In this document: one piece after another, positions 8,609 to 17,387 of the stretch
Position numbering within the stretch: position 1 is the stretch's first letter
Layout: the number at the start of each line of letters is the position of its first letter
NCBI GenBank assembly: GCA_019745195.1
Contig: JAIETL010000039.1
Coordinates: 105,834-169,833 of the forward strand
Length of the DNA: 64,000 bases
Reading direction: 5' to 3'
Origin: Beijerinckiaceae bacterium
Lineage (GTDB): Bacteria > Pseudomonadota > Alphaproteobacteria > Rhizobiales > Beijerinckiaceae
Translations under genes and position numbers: made by a program
Notes under the pieces: model-generated
The model's input: the letters and a program-made list of their open reading frames with translations, nothing else
Told to the model about the DNA's origin: nothing
The model's database searches: none

Positions 8609-9439
8609 GTGAGGCTTTCCTTGCAGACCTCCGAACTCGCCCCCGCTTTGCCGGCGCTTCGCCAGACGCCAGCACGCAACTGGCGCGACCTGGCTATCCA
8701 CCCGCTCGTGCTTCGGCTGGTCTCGTTCTCGATCGCGCTGGCGCTGTGGGAATATGCCGGCCGCATTCCCCTCAGCCCGGCCTTCCCGACCTTTCTCGAA
8801 ACCCTTGCTGGATTGGGCAGCCTGATCGCCGACGGCAGCCTGTTCAAGGCCTTCATGATCACGCTGCATCCGCTCGTCATCGGGCTCGCCATATCGGTCG
8901 TGCTCGGCGTGGGGCTCGGGGTCCTGATGGGCCTGCACCAGCCGTCGGAATGGCTGATCGCGCCGCTCTTCATCATCGCGCAGGCGGCCCCGCTCGCAGC
9001 CCTGATCCCGATCCTGACCTTCGCCTATGGCATCGGCCTGACCGCCAAGATCATGACGGTCTGCATCATGGCGATGCCGGTGATCGTGCTCAACACGCTC
9101 GGCGCGGTGCGCAACACGCCGCAATCGCTGCTGGAGATGAGCCGCTCCTTCCTCGCCACGCGCAGCCAGTGCATCCGCCTCGTCATCCTGCCGGCGGCGA
9201 GCCCGATGATCTTCGCAGGCCTCAGGCTCGGCTGCGCCGCCGCCTTCATCGGCGTCATCCTCGCCGAATTGCTGATCACGCCGACCGGCATCGGCGACCT
9301 GATCTCCTACAACCAGTCGGTCGCCGACTATCCCAAGATGTATGCGGCGATCCTCTCGATCATCCTGTTCTCGGTGCTCTTCATCGAGGCGCTGGAGCGG
9401 ATCGAGCACACCCTATTTCGCCCGGAGACGCGCGCATGA
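8609..9439 (+). CDS. ABC transporter permease, NitT/TauT (SsuC/TauC) family, first
   Basis: A 276-residue membrane protein with six predicted helices and the family EAA loop ('LGAVRNTPQSLLEMSRSFLATRS', then 'VILPAASPMIFAGLRLG'). It ends 4 bp into the ATPase gene (ATGA overlap), so the two are translationally coupled. The start is taken as GTG 8609; an in-frame TTG at 8621 is an alternative. Having two different permeases in the operon suggests a heterodimeric channel. Confidence 0.88.
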   Translation: MRLSLQTSELAPALPALRQTPARNWRDLAIHPLVLRLVSFSIALALWEYAGRIPLSPAFPTFLETLAGLGSLIADGSLFKAFMITLHPLVIGLAISVVLGVGLGVLMGLHQPSEWLIAPLFIIAQAAPLAALIPILTFAYGIGLTAKIMTVCIMAMPVIVLNTLGAVRNTPQSLLEMSRSFLATRSQCIRLVILPAASPMIFAGLRLGCAAAFIGVILAELLITPTGIGDLISYNQSVADYPKMYAAILSIILFSVLFIEALERIEHTLFRPETRA

Positions 9440-10254
9440 GCCTGAGCCCTGCCACAGCCGCGCCGCTGCGCGCGATCGAACCCGCGCCGGGCGCGACGCG
9501 CCCCATCGTCGAGGTCCGGAGCGTCTCGAAGACCTATCCCGGCGGCGTCGAGGCGCTGAGCGGCATCTCGCTCGATTTTCCCGAGGGCAAGCTGACGACG
9601 CTGCTCGGCCCCTCGGGCTGCGGCAAGACCACGCTGCTCAAGATCATCGCCGGCCTGATCCCCCATAGCGGCGGCCAGGTTCTGGTGGACGGCCGCGAGG
9701 TCACCGGTCCCGGTCCGGAGCGGGCCTTCGTGTTCCAGGATTTCGCGCTGATGCCCTGGGCCAGCGTGATGCGCAACGTCGCCTTCGGGCTCGAACTGCG
9801 CGGCGTCGCCCGCTCGCAGCGCGAGGCCGTCGCGGAGCGCCACATCGCGCGCGTCGGCCTCAAGGGCTTCGAGCAGAAATTCCCGCACGAACTCTCCGGC
9901 GGCATGCGCCAGCGCGTCGGGCTGGCCCGCGCGCTCGCGGTCGACGCCAAGGTCGTGCTGATGGACGAGCCCTTTTCGGCGGTCGACGAGCAGACGCGGC
10001 GCAAGTTCCAGGAGGAGTTGCTGGAACTCGTCGCCAACGAGGGCAAGAGCTTCATCTTCGTGACGCATTCGATCGAGGAGGCGGTCTACGTCTCCGACCG
10101 CATCGCGCTCCTGTCGCGCCGCCCGAGCCGCGTCTCGGCGATCATCGAGCCGAAGATCGTCCGCGGCGGCGACCCCGAGAAGATCAGGCGCGACTCCGCC
10201 TATCTCGATGTCGTCGAGGACATCTGGCAGCAGCTCAAGCATTATCTGGATTGA
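9436..10254 (+). CDS. ABC transporter ATP-binding protein, NitT/TauT (SsuB/TauB) family
   Basis: A 272-residue ATPase. Visible motifs: Walker A 'GPSGCGKTT', Q-loop 'FVFQDFALMPW', signature 'LSGGMRQRVGLARAL', Walker B 'VVLMDEPFSAVDEQTR' and the switch His in 'IFVTHSIEEAVY'. It energises import of the ligand captured by the protein at 7537. ATG 9436 overlaps the stop of the preceding permease; the frame is open further upstream but that part is a shadow of the permease. Confidence 0.95.
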   Translation: MSLSPATAAPLRAIEPAPGATRPIVEVRSVSKTYPGGVEALSGISLDFPEGKLTTLLGPSGCGKTTLLKIIAGLIPHSGGQVLVDGREVTGPGPERAFVFQDFALMPWASVMRNVAFGLELRGVARSQREAVAERHIARVGLKGFEQKFPHELSGGMRQRVGLARALAVDAKVVLMDEPFSAVDEQTRRKFQEELLELVANEGKSFIFVTHSIEEAVYVSDRIALLSRRPSRVSAIIEPKIVRGGDPEKIRRDSAYLDVVEDIWQQLKHYLD

Positions 10255-11012
10255 TGGCCATGGTGATTTCGGGGTTTCGCCTGCCGATGGCGGCAGCGCT
10301 TCTGATCTGGATGGTGATCTGGGAGATCGCCGGCCACACCGACGCCGGCTTTATCCTGCCGCCGCTCTCGCGCATCGTCTGGCGCGTGATCGAGATCGTG
10401 CCGACGCCGTCCTTCCTCGACGCGCTTCTGATCACGGGCCGCAGCTTCCTGCTCGGCAATGTGATTGCGATCGGCGTTGGCGTGCCGCTCGGCATGGTCA
10501 TGGGGCGCTCCATCATCGCCGACCGGTTGCTGCTGCCCTGGGTGAACCTGTTCCTCTCGGCCCCGCTCAGCGCCCTCGTCCCGGTCATCATGGTGCTGTT
10601 CGGGCTCGGCGAGACCACGATCGTGCTGACCGTGGTGCTGTTCTCGGTCTGGATCATCGTGCTCAACACGCGCGCCGGCGTGCGCGGCATCTCGCTGTCG
10701 CTGGTCGAGATGGCGCGCAGCTTCGGGGCGAGCCGCTGGCAGGCCTTCAGCCGGATCTATCTCTGGGCGGCGCTGCCGGAAATCCTCGCCGGCATCCGGC
10801 TCGGCATGATCCGCGCCGTCAAGGGCGTTGTCATCGGGCAGCTTCTGGTCTCGGTCGTCGGCTTCGGCACGCTTTTCGAGATCTACCAGTCGCATTTCCT
10901 GATGGAGCATTTCTGGGCGCTGCTGCTCGTGCTCTTCGCCTTCGCCTTCACCCTCAACGAGGGGCTGGCGCGGCTCGAACGCAGCGTCGGCTACTACGCC
11001 GCCTCGCGCTGA
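10254..11012 (+). CDS. ABC transporter permease, NitT/TauT family, second
   Basis: A 252-residue permease with the same fold as the one at 8609. The EAA loop reads 'SLVEMARSFGASRWQAFSRI' and is followed by 'LPEILAGIRLGMIRAVKGVVIG'. Its ATG shares one base with the ATPase stop (TGATG); TTG at 10251 is also in frame. It probably forms the other half of the transmembrane channel. Confidence 0.9.
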   Translation: MAMVISGFRLPMAAALLIWMVIWEIAGHTDAGFILPPLSRIVWRVIEIVPTPSFLDALLITGRSFLLGNVIAIGVGVPLGMVMGRSIIADRLLLPWVNLFLSAPLSALVPVIMVLFGLGETTIVLTVVLFSVWIIVLNTRAGVRGISLSLVEMARSFGASRWQAFSRIYLWAALPEILAGIRLGMIRAVKGVVIGQLLVSVVGFGTLFEIYQSHFLMEHFWALLLVLFAFAFTLNEGLARLERSVGYYAASR

Positions 11013-11070
11013 GCATCGTCCACCAACCCTCTTCACCACCGGCCGCAGCGCCAACGAAGGACCAAGCACG

Positions 11071-11775
11071 ATGAATATCGCCACGCCCCAGAGCCATGTC
11101 GTTCAGGCTCCCGCGCCCGTCTCGGTGCCCGTGCGGGGCACGCAAAGCCGCTTCCCGATCCACCGGATCTATTGCGTCGGCCGCAACTACGCCGCCCACA
11201 CCATCGAGATGGGCGGCGACCCGAACCGCGAGGCCCCGTTCTTCTTCCAGAAGAACCCCGACAGCGTCGTGCTCGATGGCGGCGATTTCCCCTATCCGCC
11301 GCGAAGCCACAACGTCCATCACGAAATCGAGCTGATCGTGGCGTTGTCAAAGGGCGGCAAGGATATCCCGATCGAGCGCGCGCTCGACCATGTCTATGGC
11401 TACGCCGTCGGCCTCGACATGACCCGGCGCGACCTGCAGGACGAGTGCAAGAAGGCGGGCCGTCCCTGGGAGATCGGCAAGGCTTTCGAACATTCGGCCC
11501 CGATGACCGAGATCGTGCCCGCAAGCACCATCGGCCACCCGGAGAACGGCGCGATCTGGCTGAAGGTCAATGGCGAGATGCGCCAGCAGGGCGACCTCAA
11601 CCACATGATCTGGAAGGTGCCGGAGATGATCTCCTACCTGTCGGGCCTGTTCGAGCTCCAGCCCGGCGACCTGATCATGTCGGGTACGCCGTCGGGCGTC
11701 GGCGCGGTCGTGCGCGGCGACGTGATGGAAGGCCATATCGAGGGCATCGGGACGCTGACGACGAACGTCGCCTGA
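11071..11775 (+). CDS. Fumarylacetoacetate hydrolase family protein, fumarylpyruvate hydrolase-like
   Basis: A 234-residue cytoplasmic enzyme of the FAH superfamily, which hydrolyses C-C bonds of beta-dicarbonyl acids using a divalent metal. Residues fitting the metal site are in 'HHEIELIVAL' (E-x-E) and 'YAVGLDMTRRDLQ' (D). 'VGRNYAAHTIEMGG' and 'MSGTPSGVGAV' are family marks. The combination 'FFFQKNPDS...GRPWEIGKAFEHSAP' resembles fumarylpyruvate hydrolase of the gentisate route. It is the last gene of the ABC operon, suggesting it acts on the imported compound or its breakdown product. Fumarylpyruvate specificity is a guess; other acylpyruvates are possible. Confidence 0.85.
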   Translation: MNIATPQSHVVQAPAPVSVPVRGTQSRFPIHRIYCVGRNYAAHTIEMGGDPNREAPFFFQKNPDSVVLDGGDFPYPPRSHNVHHEIELIVALSKGGKDIPIERALDHVYGYAVGLDMTRRDLQDECKKAGRPWEIGKAFEHSAPMTEIVPASTIGHPENGAIWLKVNGEMRQQGDLNHMIWKVPEMISYLSGLFELQPGDLIMSGTPSGVGAVVRGDVMEGHIEGIGTLTTNVA

Positions 11776-11790
11776 CCTGCTGGCGGCCGC

Positions 11791-11866
11791 TGGTGGGGGC
11801 GGCAGGACTCGAACCTGCAACCAGACCGTTATGAGCGGTCGGCTCTAACCATTGAGCTACGCCCCC
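11791..11866 (-). tRNA. tRNA with CAT anticodon, probably tRNA-Ile2 (lysidine type)
   Basis: A 76-nt cloverleaf can be drawn: acceptor GGGGGCG paired with CGCCCCC, D-arm TAGCTCAATGGTTAGAGC, anticodon arm GACCG-CTCATAA-CGGTC, T-arm GCAGGTTCGAGTCCTGC and an encoded CCA end. The anticodon is CAT. The D-loop and variable region look more like the minor isoleucine tRNA modified by TilS than elongator Met, and it is not an initiator type. A tRNA scan with CAT-subtype models would settle Ile2 against Met. Confidence 0.9.
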
Positions 11867-11921
11867 GTCGCGCCGCTCGATAACACACGACAAGCGCGCA
11901 GGACCAGCCGGACACGAACAG

Positions 11922-11953
11922 GAAAAAGGCCCGTCGCGCATTGCGACGGGCCT
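11922..11953 (-). terminator. Rho-independent terminator of the chemoreceptor gene
   Basis: On the minus strand a 10-bp GC-rich stem (GGCCCGTCGC / GCGACGGGCC, with a 5-nt loop) is followed by TTTTT. It lies 34 bp beyond the stop of the chemoreceptor gene and before the tRNA, both on the minus strand, so it separates their transcripts. Confidence 0.85.
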
Positions 11954-11986
11954 TGTCCTCTGCAAAATCTCAGCCGCTGGCCGCGC

Positions 11987-14398
11987 TCAGGCGGCGCGAG
12001 CCACCTCATGTCCGTCCTCGTGCTCCGCGACATGGCCCTCGCGGAACTTGAAGCGGCCGATATGCTCGGTCAGGGCGCGCGTCTGCTCATCGGTCAGCGC
12101 CAGCGCCGCATTGGTCTCCTCGACCAGCGCCGCGTTCTGGTGCGCCATGGTGCCGATGCCGTCGATCTCGTTGCTGATCGTCGAGACGTCGTTGGCCTGG
12201 TTGCGGGCGGTGAGCGAGATGCCGTTCATCAGCCCGGTCAGGTCGTTGACCGAGGACACGATCGCCTCGAACATCGCCGAGGTCTCCTCGACCAGGCCGA
12301 CACCGACCTGCACGTCGCCATGGGCGGCCTGGACCAGCTTCTTCACGTCGTTGGAGGCGTCGGCCGAGCGCTTGGCAAGGCTGCGGACCTCCGAAGCGAC
12401 GACGGCGAAGCCACGTCCCGCATCGCCGGCCCGCGCCGCCTCCACCGCCGCGTTGAGCGCCAGCAGATTGGTCTGGAAGGCGATCTCGTCGATCATCGCG
12501 ATCACCTCGGAAATCTTGTTGGACGAGGTCTTGATGCGCTGCATCGCCTCCAGCGCCGAGGCGACAACCTTCTCACCCTGCTGGGCGCGGGCCTCTGCCC
12601 CTTCGGCCATGCCCATCGCCTGGGCGGCTTCCGACGCGGTCTTCTTGACCGTGCCGGCGAAGGCACCGAGCTGGTTGGTCGCCATCGAGACGGCGTTGCT
12701 CTCCTCGCTGGTGCGCTCCGCGAGGTCGGTGACGCCGTCGAGGATTTCGGACGTCGCGCTACGGACCGCCGAGACGGTGTCCGACAGCCGCGCCAGCGTG
12801 CTCTCGAATTCATCGGCGAGCCCGTTCGTGCCGGTCTTCAGCTCGGCGAAGGCGCCCTGATACATCCCCTCGACACGGGTCGAGAGATGCCCGGCCGAGA
12901 GTTCGGCCAGAACCTCGCAGGTTTCCGACAAGCCGGTCTGCACCGTCTCCAGCAGCGTGTTGACCGCTTCGGCGAGAGCATTGAGCTCGGCGTCGGCGAA
13001 GGCAGCAGTGACGCGCTGGCTGAAGTCGCCGGCGGCCGCCGCGCTGACCACCGCGCCGAAGGCCGCGCCGAGTTCCTGCATCATCTCGCGGCGCTGTTCC
13101 TGGGCGCGACGGTCGTCGTCGACTTTGGCAGCTTCGGCGGCGCGCAGCGCCACCGCATTGTCGCGGAAGAGCAGTACGCTCTTCGAGATGTCGGAAATCT
13201 CGTCATTGCCCTTGGCGTCGACCACCGTCTCGAGCTGGCCGTCGGCGATCGCCCGCGTCGCCGACCAGAGCCGGTTGAGACGGCCGACGATCATCGGGCG
13301 GACATAGAGCAGCGACAGCATGAGCGCGGCCAGAAGCGAGCCGACGCCGATCGCGCCCAGCCACATCTTGCTTTGCTGGATCATGGCCGAGGTCGAGGCG
13401 CTCGCGGCGACCGCGTCGGTGCGGGCGGATTTGACTAGCTTCTCGACCTCGGCGCGCATGGTGGTGGCGGCCTGATCGATATCGCGCAGGCCGGCATTGA
13501 TCGAATCCTGGGTCACGATATCGCGCTGGCGGACCTCGACCACGCCGCTCGAACCCTCACCGACATCGACCACGGCGTTGATCGAGCGCGTCCGGGCCGG
13601 ATTGGGAACGATCTTGTCGGCGGCGGCCATGTCCTTGCGGATGCGCAGCACGACGGCGTTGAAGCGTTCGCGCGCGATGCCGAGCTGCGACTTGTCGGCG
13701 ATCTGCACGACTTCGCGCAGCAGGCCGATCAGCTCGTTGACCTGCGCCTCCAGTTTGCGGGCGAGATCGAAGGCCGGGAACTCGAGTTCGTTGATCCCCT
13801 TCAGCGCCTCGTCGAGTTGCGGGCCGGTCAGGCCCTTGACGCTCTCGATGCCGAGCACGACGTTGAACTGGCGCTCGTCGGCTTCCGCGCCCACCGCCTT
13901 GACGAAGTCCTCGCGCACCTTGTTGAGCTGCTCCAGCGAAGTGGCCATTTCGGCGGCGTTGCGCAGGCGCTCGCCGGTGAGGTCATTGATGTCGTTGATC
14001 TGACGCGACAATTCGTCGACGGCCTTCTGGACCGGCTTCATGTCGACGCCGCCGACCGCAGCGACGCGCCGGATCAGGTCGAACTGCCTGGCCTCGATCG
14101 CGTCGAGCTCCGAAGTCAGCTTGGCCCGCTGCTGGACGGTCTGGACGCTCATGAAACGCGGCGCCAGCGCCGTCGATTGCGTCGCAGCCTGCGAGAGTTC
14201 GAGCGCAAGCTCCACGACGGGCATCTTGCGCTCGACCATCTCGCCAACCGTCTGGTTGACGCGGTCGTAGGAGAACCAGGCGACGGCCGACGCCACGAGC
14301 GTCAGCGTGGTCAGAACGCCGAGCGCGGCATAGATACGCGCGGCGATGCCGATGCGCAGCGGCGCGCGCTGGCGCGCCGGCTTCTTGGCCTTCGTCAT
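11987..14398 (-). CDS. Methyl-accepting chemotaxis protein
   Basis: An 803-residue chemoreceptor. A first membrane helix at about residues 20-42 is followed by a roughly 300-residue, mostly helical periplasmic sensor region. A second helix ('AIGVGSLLAALMLSLLYV') leads into a HAMP domain and a long cytoplasmic signalling domain. The hairpin tip is clear: 'AFQTNLLALNAAVEAARAG' then 'GRGFAVVASEVRSLA'. No C-terminal NWETF-type tether is seen. It signals to CheW/CheA, which are not in this window. ATG 14396-14398 with GGAG upstream; the frame's extra 21 codons upstream overlap a palindromic repeat and are not used. Ligand unknown. Confidence 0.93.
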   Translation of the reverse strand: MTKAKKPARQRAPLRIGIAARIYAALGVLTTLTLVASAVAWFSYDRVNQTVGEMVERKMPVVELALELSQAATQSTALAPRFMSVQTVQQRAKLTSELDAIEARQFDLIRRVAAVGGVDMKPVQKAVDELSRQINDINDLTGERLRNAAEMATSLEQLNKVREDFVKAVGAEADERQFNVVLGIESVKGLTGPQLDEALKGINELEFPAFDLARKLEAQVNELIGLLREVVQIADKSQLGIARERFNAVVLRIRKDMAAADKIVPNPARTRSINAVVDVGEGSSGVVEVRQRDIVTQDSINAGLRDIDQAATTMRAEVEKLVKSARTDAVAASASTSAMIQQSKMWLGAIGVGSLLAALMLSLLYVRPMIVGRLNRLWSATRAIADGQLETVVDAKGNDEISDISKSVLLFRDNAVALRAAEAAKVDDDRRAQEQRREMMQELGAAFGAVVSAAAAGDFSQRVTAAFADAELNALAEAVNTLLETVQTGLSETCEVLAELSAGHLSTRVEGMYQGAFAELKTGTNGLADEFESTLARLSDTVSAVRSATSEILDGVTDLAERTSEESNAVSMATNQLGAFAGTVKKTASEAAQAMGMAEGAEARAQQGEKVVASALEAMQRIKTSSNKISEVIAMIDEIAFQTNLLALNAAVEAARAGDAGRGFAVVASEVRSLAKRSADASNDVKKLVQAAHGDVQVGVGLVEETSAMFEAIVSSVNDLTGLMNGISLTARNQANDVSTISNEIDGIGTMAHQNAALVEETNAALALTDEQTRALTEHIGRFKFREGHVAEHEDGHEVARAA

Positions 14399-14428
14399 GT
14401 CATTCTCCGGAATACGACGCGGAAGATC

Positions 14429-14481
14429 TAGAGCATGATGCCAAAAAGCGGGAACCGGCATTCACACGACATCATGCTCTA
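14429..14481. repeat. Dispersed palindrome (family D), copy 1
   Basis: 11-bp perfect arms TAGAGCATGAT / ATCATGCTCTA close a 53-bp hairpin with AAAAAGCGGGAACCGG in its loop. This is a common rhizobial repeat type ('GAGCATGATG...ATCATGCTC'). It lies just upstream of the chemoreceptor start. A degenerate relative lies at 54184-54230. Confidence 0.75.
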
Positions 14482-14506
14482 ACTCGTTGTTGTAGAGACG
14501 GATTCA

Positions 14507-14533
14507 GATGTCAGGTCGATACGACCTGACATC
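14507..14533. promoter_or_regulatory. Perfect 12-bp inverted repeat with a 3-nt centre
   Basis: GATGTCAGGTCG (14507-14518) and CGACCTGACATC (14522-14533) are exact reverse complements around ATA. No T-run follows on either strand, so it is not an obvious intrinsic terminator. It lies between the end of the binding-protein gene and the start of the chemoreceptor gene, both minus-strand, and could be an operator for the latter or a 3' hairpin of the former. Confidence 0.5.
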
Positions 14534-14547
14534 ATCCGGCTCCAGGT

Positions 14548-15714
14548 TCAGGCGGTCAGCGACGTGACCGACTTGAACTTGCCGTCGGCGCCGATCACCG
14601 TCAGGTAGACGTCGTCGGAGCCGCGGTTGTCATTGGGGCCGAAGGTCATCTTGAACCCGCCGAAATCATAGGAACCGCTGGTCAGCGCTTCCATGAAGGC
14701 CTTTCGCGTCGGCTCCTTGCCGGCCTTCTCCAGCGCGGCGATCACGGTGCGACCGACGAGATAGCCTTCGAGCGAGACGAAGCCCGGCTTCTTGTCCTTG
14801 GCCTCGCTGGCGGCCAGCGCGGCCTGATAGGCCTTGACCACGGGGATCGAAGCATCGCTCGGCAGCGGCACGACCTGCGTGACATAGACGCCGTTGCCAG
14901 CCTCGCCAAGTTCAGCCGCAAGCGCGTCCGATCCGACGAAGGAGATGTTCATGAACACCGGCTCGAACTTCACCTGCTTGCACAGCTTGATGAATTCGGC
15001 GCAGGGCTTGTAGGGGCCGACCATCACGACAGCTTCCGGATTCGCCTTGCGGATTTCGAGCAGCGCGGAGCGGACCGCGACCGTGTTGCGCTCGAAGGTG
15101 CCCTCGGCCACGAGGCTCATCTTGCGGGCGTCCATCGCCTTCTTGACGCCGGCGAGGCCGGCGCGGCCAAAGGCGTCGTCCTGATAGAAGATCGCGATCT
15201 TGGAGAAGCCCTTGTCCTTGACGAGGCGCTCGATCCAGATCTCGGTCTCCTGGAAATAGGAGGCGCGGACGTTGACGACATGCGGCAGATAGGGCTCGCG
15301 CAGGCCTTCCGCGCCGGTGAAGGCGCCGATGAAGGGCAGGCCGGCTTCCTTGGCGATCGGGTGTGCGGCCATCGCGGTCGGCGTGCCGACCGGGCCGACG
15401 AGCGCGAACACGTCCTTGGCGATCAGCGCCTTGGTCGCCTCGACCGCCTTGGTGGGCTCGTAGCCGTCATCCTGGGTCGTCAGCTCGAGCTTGCGTCCGT
15501 TGACGCCGCCCTTGGCGTTGATTTCGGCGAAGGCGGCGGTCAGGCCGTCGCGCATGCCCAGACCCAGCGCGCTGGCGGGCCCCTCGAACACGGCCGCCTG
15601 GCCGAGCAGGATCTTGTCGGCCATCACGCCGGTTTCGGCGAGGACGCGGCCGGGAATGAGCGAAGCGGCGGAGGCGCAGGCAAGGCCGGTCAGGACGTCA
15701 CGACGATTGATCAT
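14548..15714 (-). CDS. ABC transporter substrate-binding protein, branched-chain amino acid (LivK) type
   Basis: A 388-residue periplasmic binding protein. The signal peptide starts 'MINRRDVLTGLACASAASL' (twin arginine, possible Tat substrate). The mature chain has the type I fold marks 'ILLGQAAVFEGPASALGLGMRDGLTAAFAEIN', 'LVGPVGTPTAMAAHPIA' and 'IAIFYQDDAFGRAGLAGV'. No LivH/M/G/F genes adjoin it, so it is an orphan that may serve a distant transporter or the neighbouring chemoreceptor. ATG 15714 was chosen over TTG 15717; GGGGGA precedes it. Confidence 0.9.
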   Translation of the reverse strand: MINRRDVLTGLACASAASLIPGRVLAETGVMADKILLGQAAVFEGPASALGLGMRDGLTAAFAEINAKGGVNGRKLELTTQDDGYEPTKAVEATKALIAKDVFALVGPVGTPTAMAAHPIAKEAGLPFIGAFTGAEGLREPYLPHVVNVRASYFQETEIWIERLVKDKGFSKIAIFYQDDAFGRAGLAGVKKAMDARKMSLVAEGTFERNTVAVRSALLEIRKANPEAVVMVGPYKPCAEFIKLCKQVKFEPVFMNISFVGSDALAAELGEAGNGVYVTQVVPLPSDASIPVVKAYQAALAASEAKDKKPGFVSLEGYLVGRTVIAALEKAGKEPTRKAFMEALTSGSYDFGGFKMTFGPNDNRGSDDVYLTVIGADGKFKSVTSLTA

Positions 15715-15874
15715 CAAAGGTATCCCCCATTTGTTCTTGACGGTCAGTTGGATTAGGCCATCTGACCGACAGAATGCGGGAGATGCGCTTAATGAACGTT
15801 TAAGCGCCTGGATTCTTCTGAATCAGTCCTGATTCTCGACGTTAGAGGATCGTTAGCAGATCGCTGACCGCCGC

Positions 15875-17254
15875 TCAGCGCGAGATGCGCAGCGAGTTGA
15901 TCTCCTGCGCGATCGCCCGGAAGGCATCGCGCAGCGCCGTCCCGCCGCTCGGCAGATACGCATGGGTCGTGCTCGTGGCGCATGTCTGCATCAGGTTGCG
16001 CGCGTTCTGGGAATTCAGGTTGAACCCCACAGTGTAGAGGATGATGCCCTGCTGCTTGATGGCGCTGCACAGGGACAGCGCCTGATTGTGCGAGGAGCCA
16101 TTGGTGGCGTTCTTGTTGATCTGCAGGTCGTTGTTGCCGAAGCCGGAGTCGTTCGAGAGCACGCCATCGGCATGGGCCGTGTTGAACTCGCCATCGGTCA
16201 TCAGGATGACGACCTTGATCAGTTCGCGTGTGCCGTAGGCGGCGGGCCGGCTTGCGGCATCGCCCCAGAGGTACCCGAAATTCGGCGACACCATGTACCA
16301 GGCCGATGCAAGCCCGATATGGCCTGCGGTCGAGCCCGCCGCCGCATAGGCGTCGATGCTGTTCTTGAGCGCAGTGCGGTTCGTCGACAACGGCAAGATG
16401 CTCGATGAAATGCAGAGATTGGCGTCGCCGCTGCGCGCGCCGATATAGTGTCGGCCGAGGCGCGTTGTGGCGAGATTGGGCGCCGCATCCGTGTACGCGG
16501 CGGTCCCGATCCGCTCCGTCACGCAGGTCGACGCGTCGTAGGTCTGGCGGTTGCCGCTTGCATTGTAGAAGCGGTACTGCTGGCAGCCGGGCGTATCGCA
16601 GCGTCCGTTCGACAATGTGCCGCGCGCATCGCCGGCCAGTGTGCCGTAGTTGACCGCATTCGAATACGGCACCAGCGCCACCTTCGAGTAATGCGGCGTC
16701 TGCTGGTCCTTGACGATGAGATCGACGAGTTCCTTCGCGGCCGTCTTCATCTGGGCGAGCGGCGTGCCCGACATCGACCCGGTGATGTCGAGAGCTATTC
16801 CCACTTCGATGTTGTTGGAACTGCGCGCAACCTCCGCAAGCGTGTTCACCGTCAGCGAGGCGCGACCGACGAGGCTCGATATCGTCACCGGCACATCCAT
16901 CGACGCTGTCCCGGTGACCCGCAGGTCTGGGCTCAGCGTGAAGCGCGCGGACGAAACGGATGGGGAGCCGCTGGCCTGCTGATTGGCGTTCAGCACTCGG
17001 AGACCGAGCGCCTGGATTTCCGAACTGCTGGTCAGGTTCGATTTGGCGACATACAGCGTCGCGGCGTCGAGACTGTTCTGAAGGTTTGTGCGCGCCGTGA
17101 CGCCGCGCGTATGATCGACGAGGACCAGGAACAGCGTGAGCACGACGGGGAGCGCCGCGGCGAACAGGATGATCACGACGCCGCGTTCGTCCGAACGCAG
17201 GCGGGCCGCGAGAGCGGCGATCTTCCGTAGGGTCAGAAATGGCTCGTGACGCAT
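15875..17254 (-). CDS. TadG-like protein with von Willebrand A domain
   Basis: A 459-residue protein. A TadE/TadG-like hydrophobic N-terminus ('RSDERGVVIILFAAALPVVLT', ending 'DHTRGVTARTNLQNSLDAATL') is followed by a von Willebrand A domain with the MIDAS-like motif 'ALDITGSMSG' (Asp at about 156) and 'KVVILMTDGEFN'. Proteins like this are minor or assembly components of Tad (Flp) pili and are anchored in the inner membrane facing the periplasm. No tad cluster surrounds it. ATG 17252-17254 was chosen; an in-frame start 11 codons earlier is possible. Confidence 0.85.
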   Translation of the reverse strand: MRHEPFLTLRKIAALAARLRSDERGVVIILFAAALPVVLTLFLVLVDHTRGVTARTNLQNSLDAATLYVAKSNLTSSSEIQALGLRVLNANQQASGSPSVSSARFTLSPDLRVTGTASMDVPVTISSLVGRASLTVNTLAEVARSSNNIEVGIALDITGSMSGTPLAQMKTAAKELVDLIVKDQQTPHYSKVALVPYSNAVNYGTLAGDARGTLSNGRCDTPGCQQYRFYNASGNRQTYDASTCVTERIGTAAYTDAAPNLATTRLGRHYIGARSGDANLCISSSILPLSTNRTALKNSIDAYAAAGSTAGHIGLASAWYMVSPNFGYLWGDAASRPAAYGTRELIKVVILMTDGEFNTAHADGVLSNDSGFGNNDLQINKNATNGSSHNQALSLCSAIKQQGIILYTVGFNLNSQNARNLMQTCATSTTHAYLPSGGTALRDAFRAIAQEINSLRISR

Positions 17255-17387
17255 GGCGCGGTGGTCCTCGGATATCGATCCGATCACCAGTCAAACACCG
17301 CCGCCTGTCACAAACGTTAACGCTTTCCTTCGACTTCGAAGAGCGGTGAACAGTCGCTTAGCGTCATCTTCGAATTCTTCGCCTGTC

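Noticed and set aside
11852..13438. 528-codon plus-strand frame opposite the chemoreceptor
   Set aside because: It has no recognisable domain and runs from the tRNA region into an intact chemoreceptor gene on the other strand.
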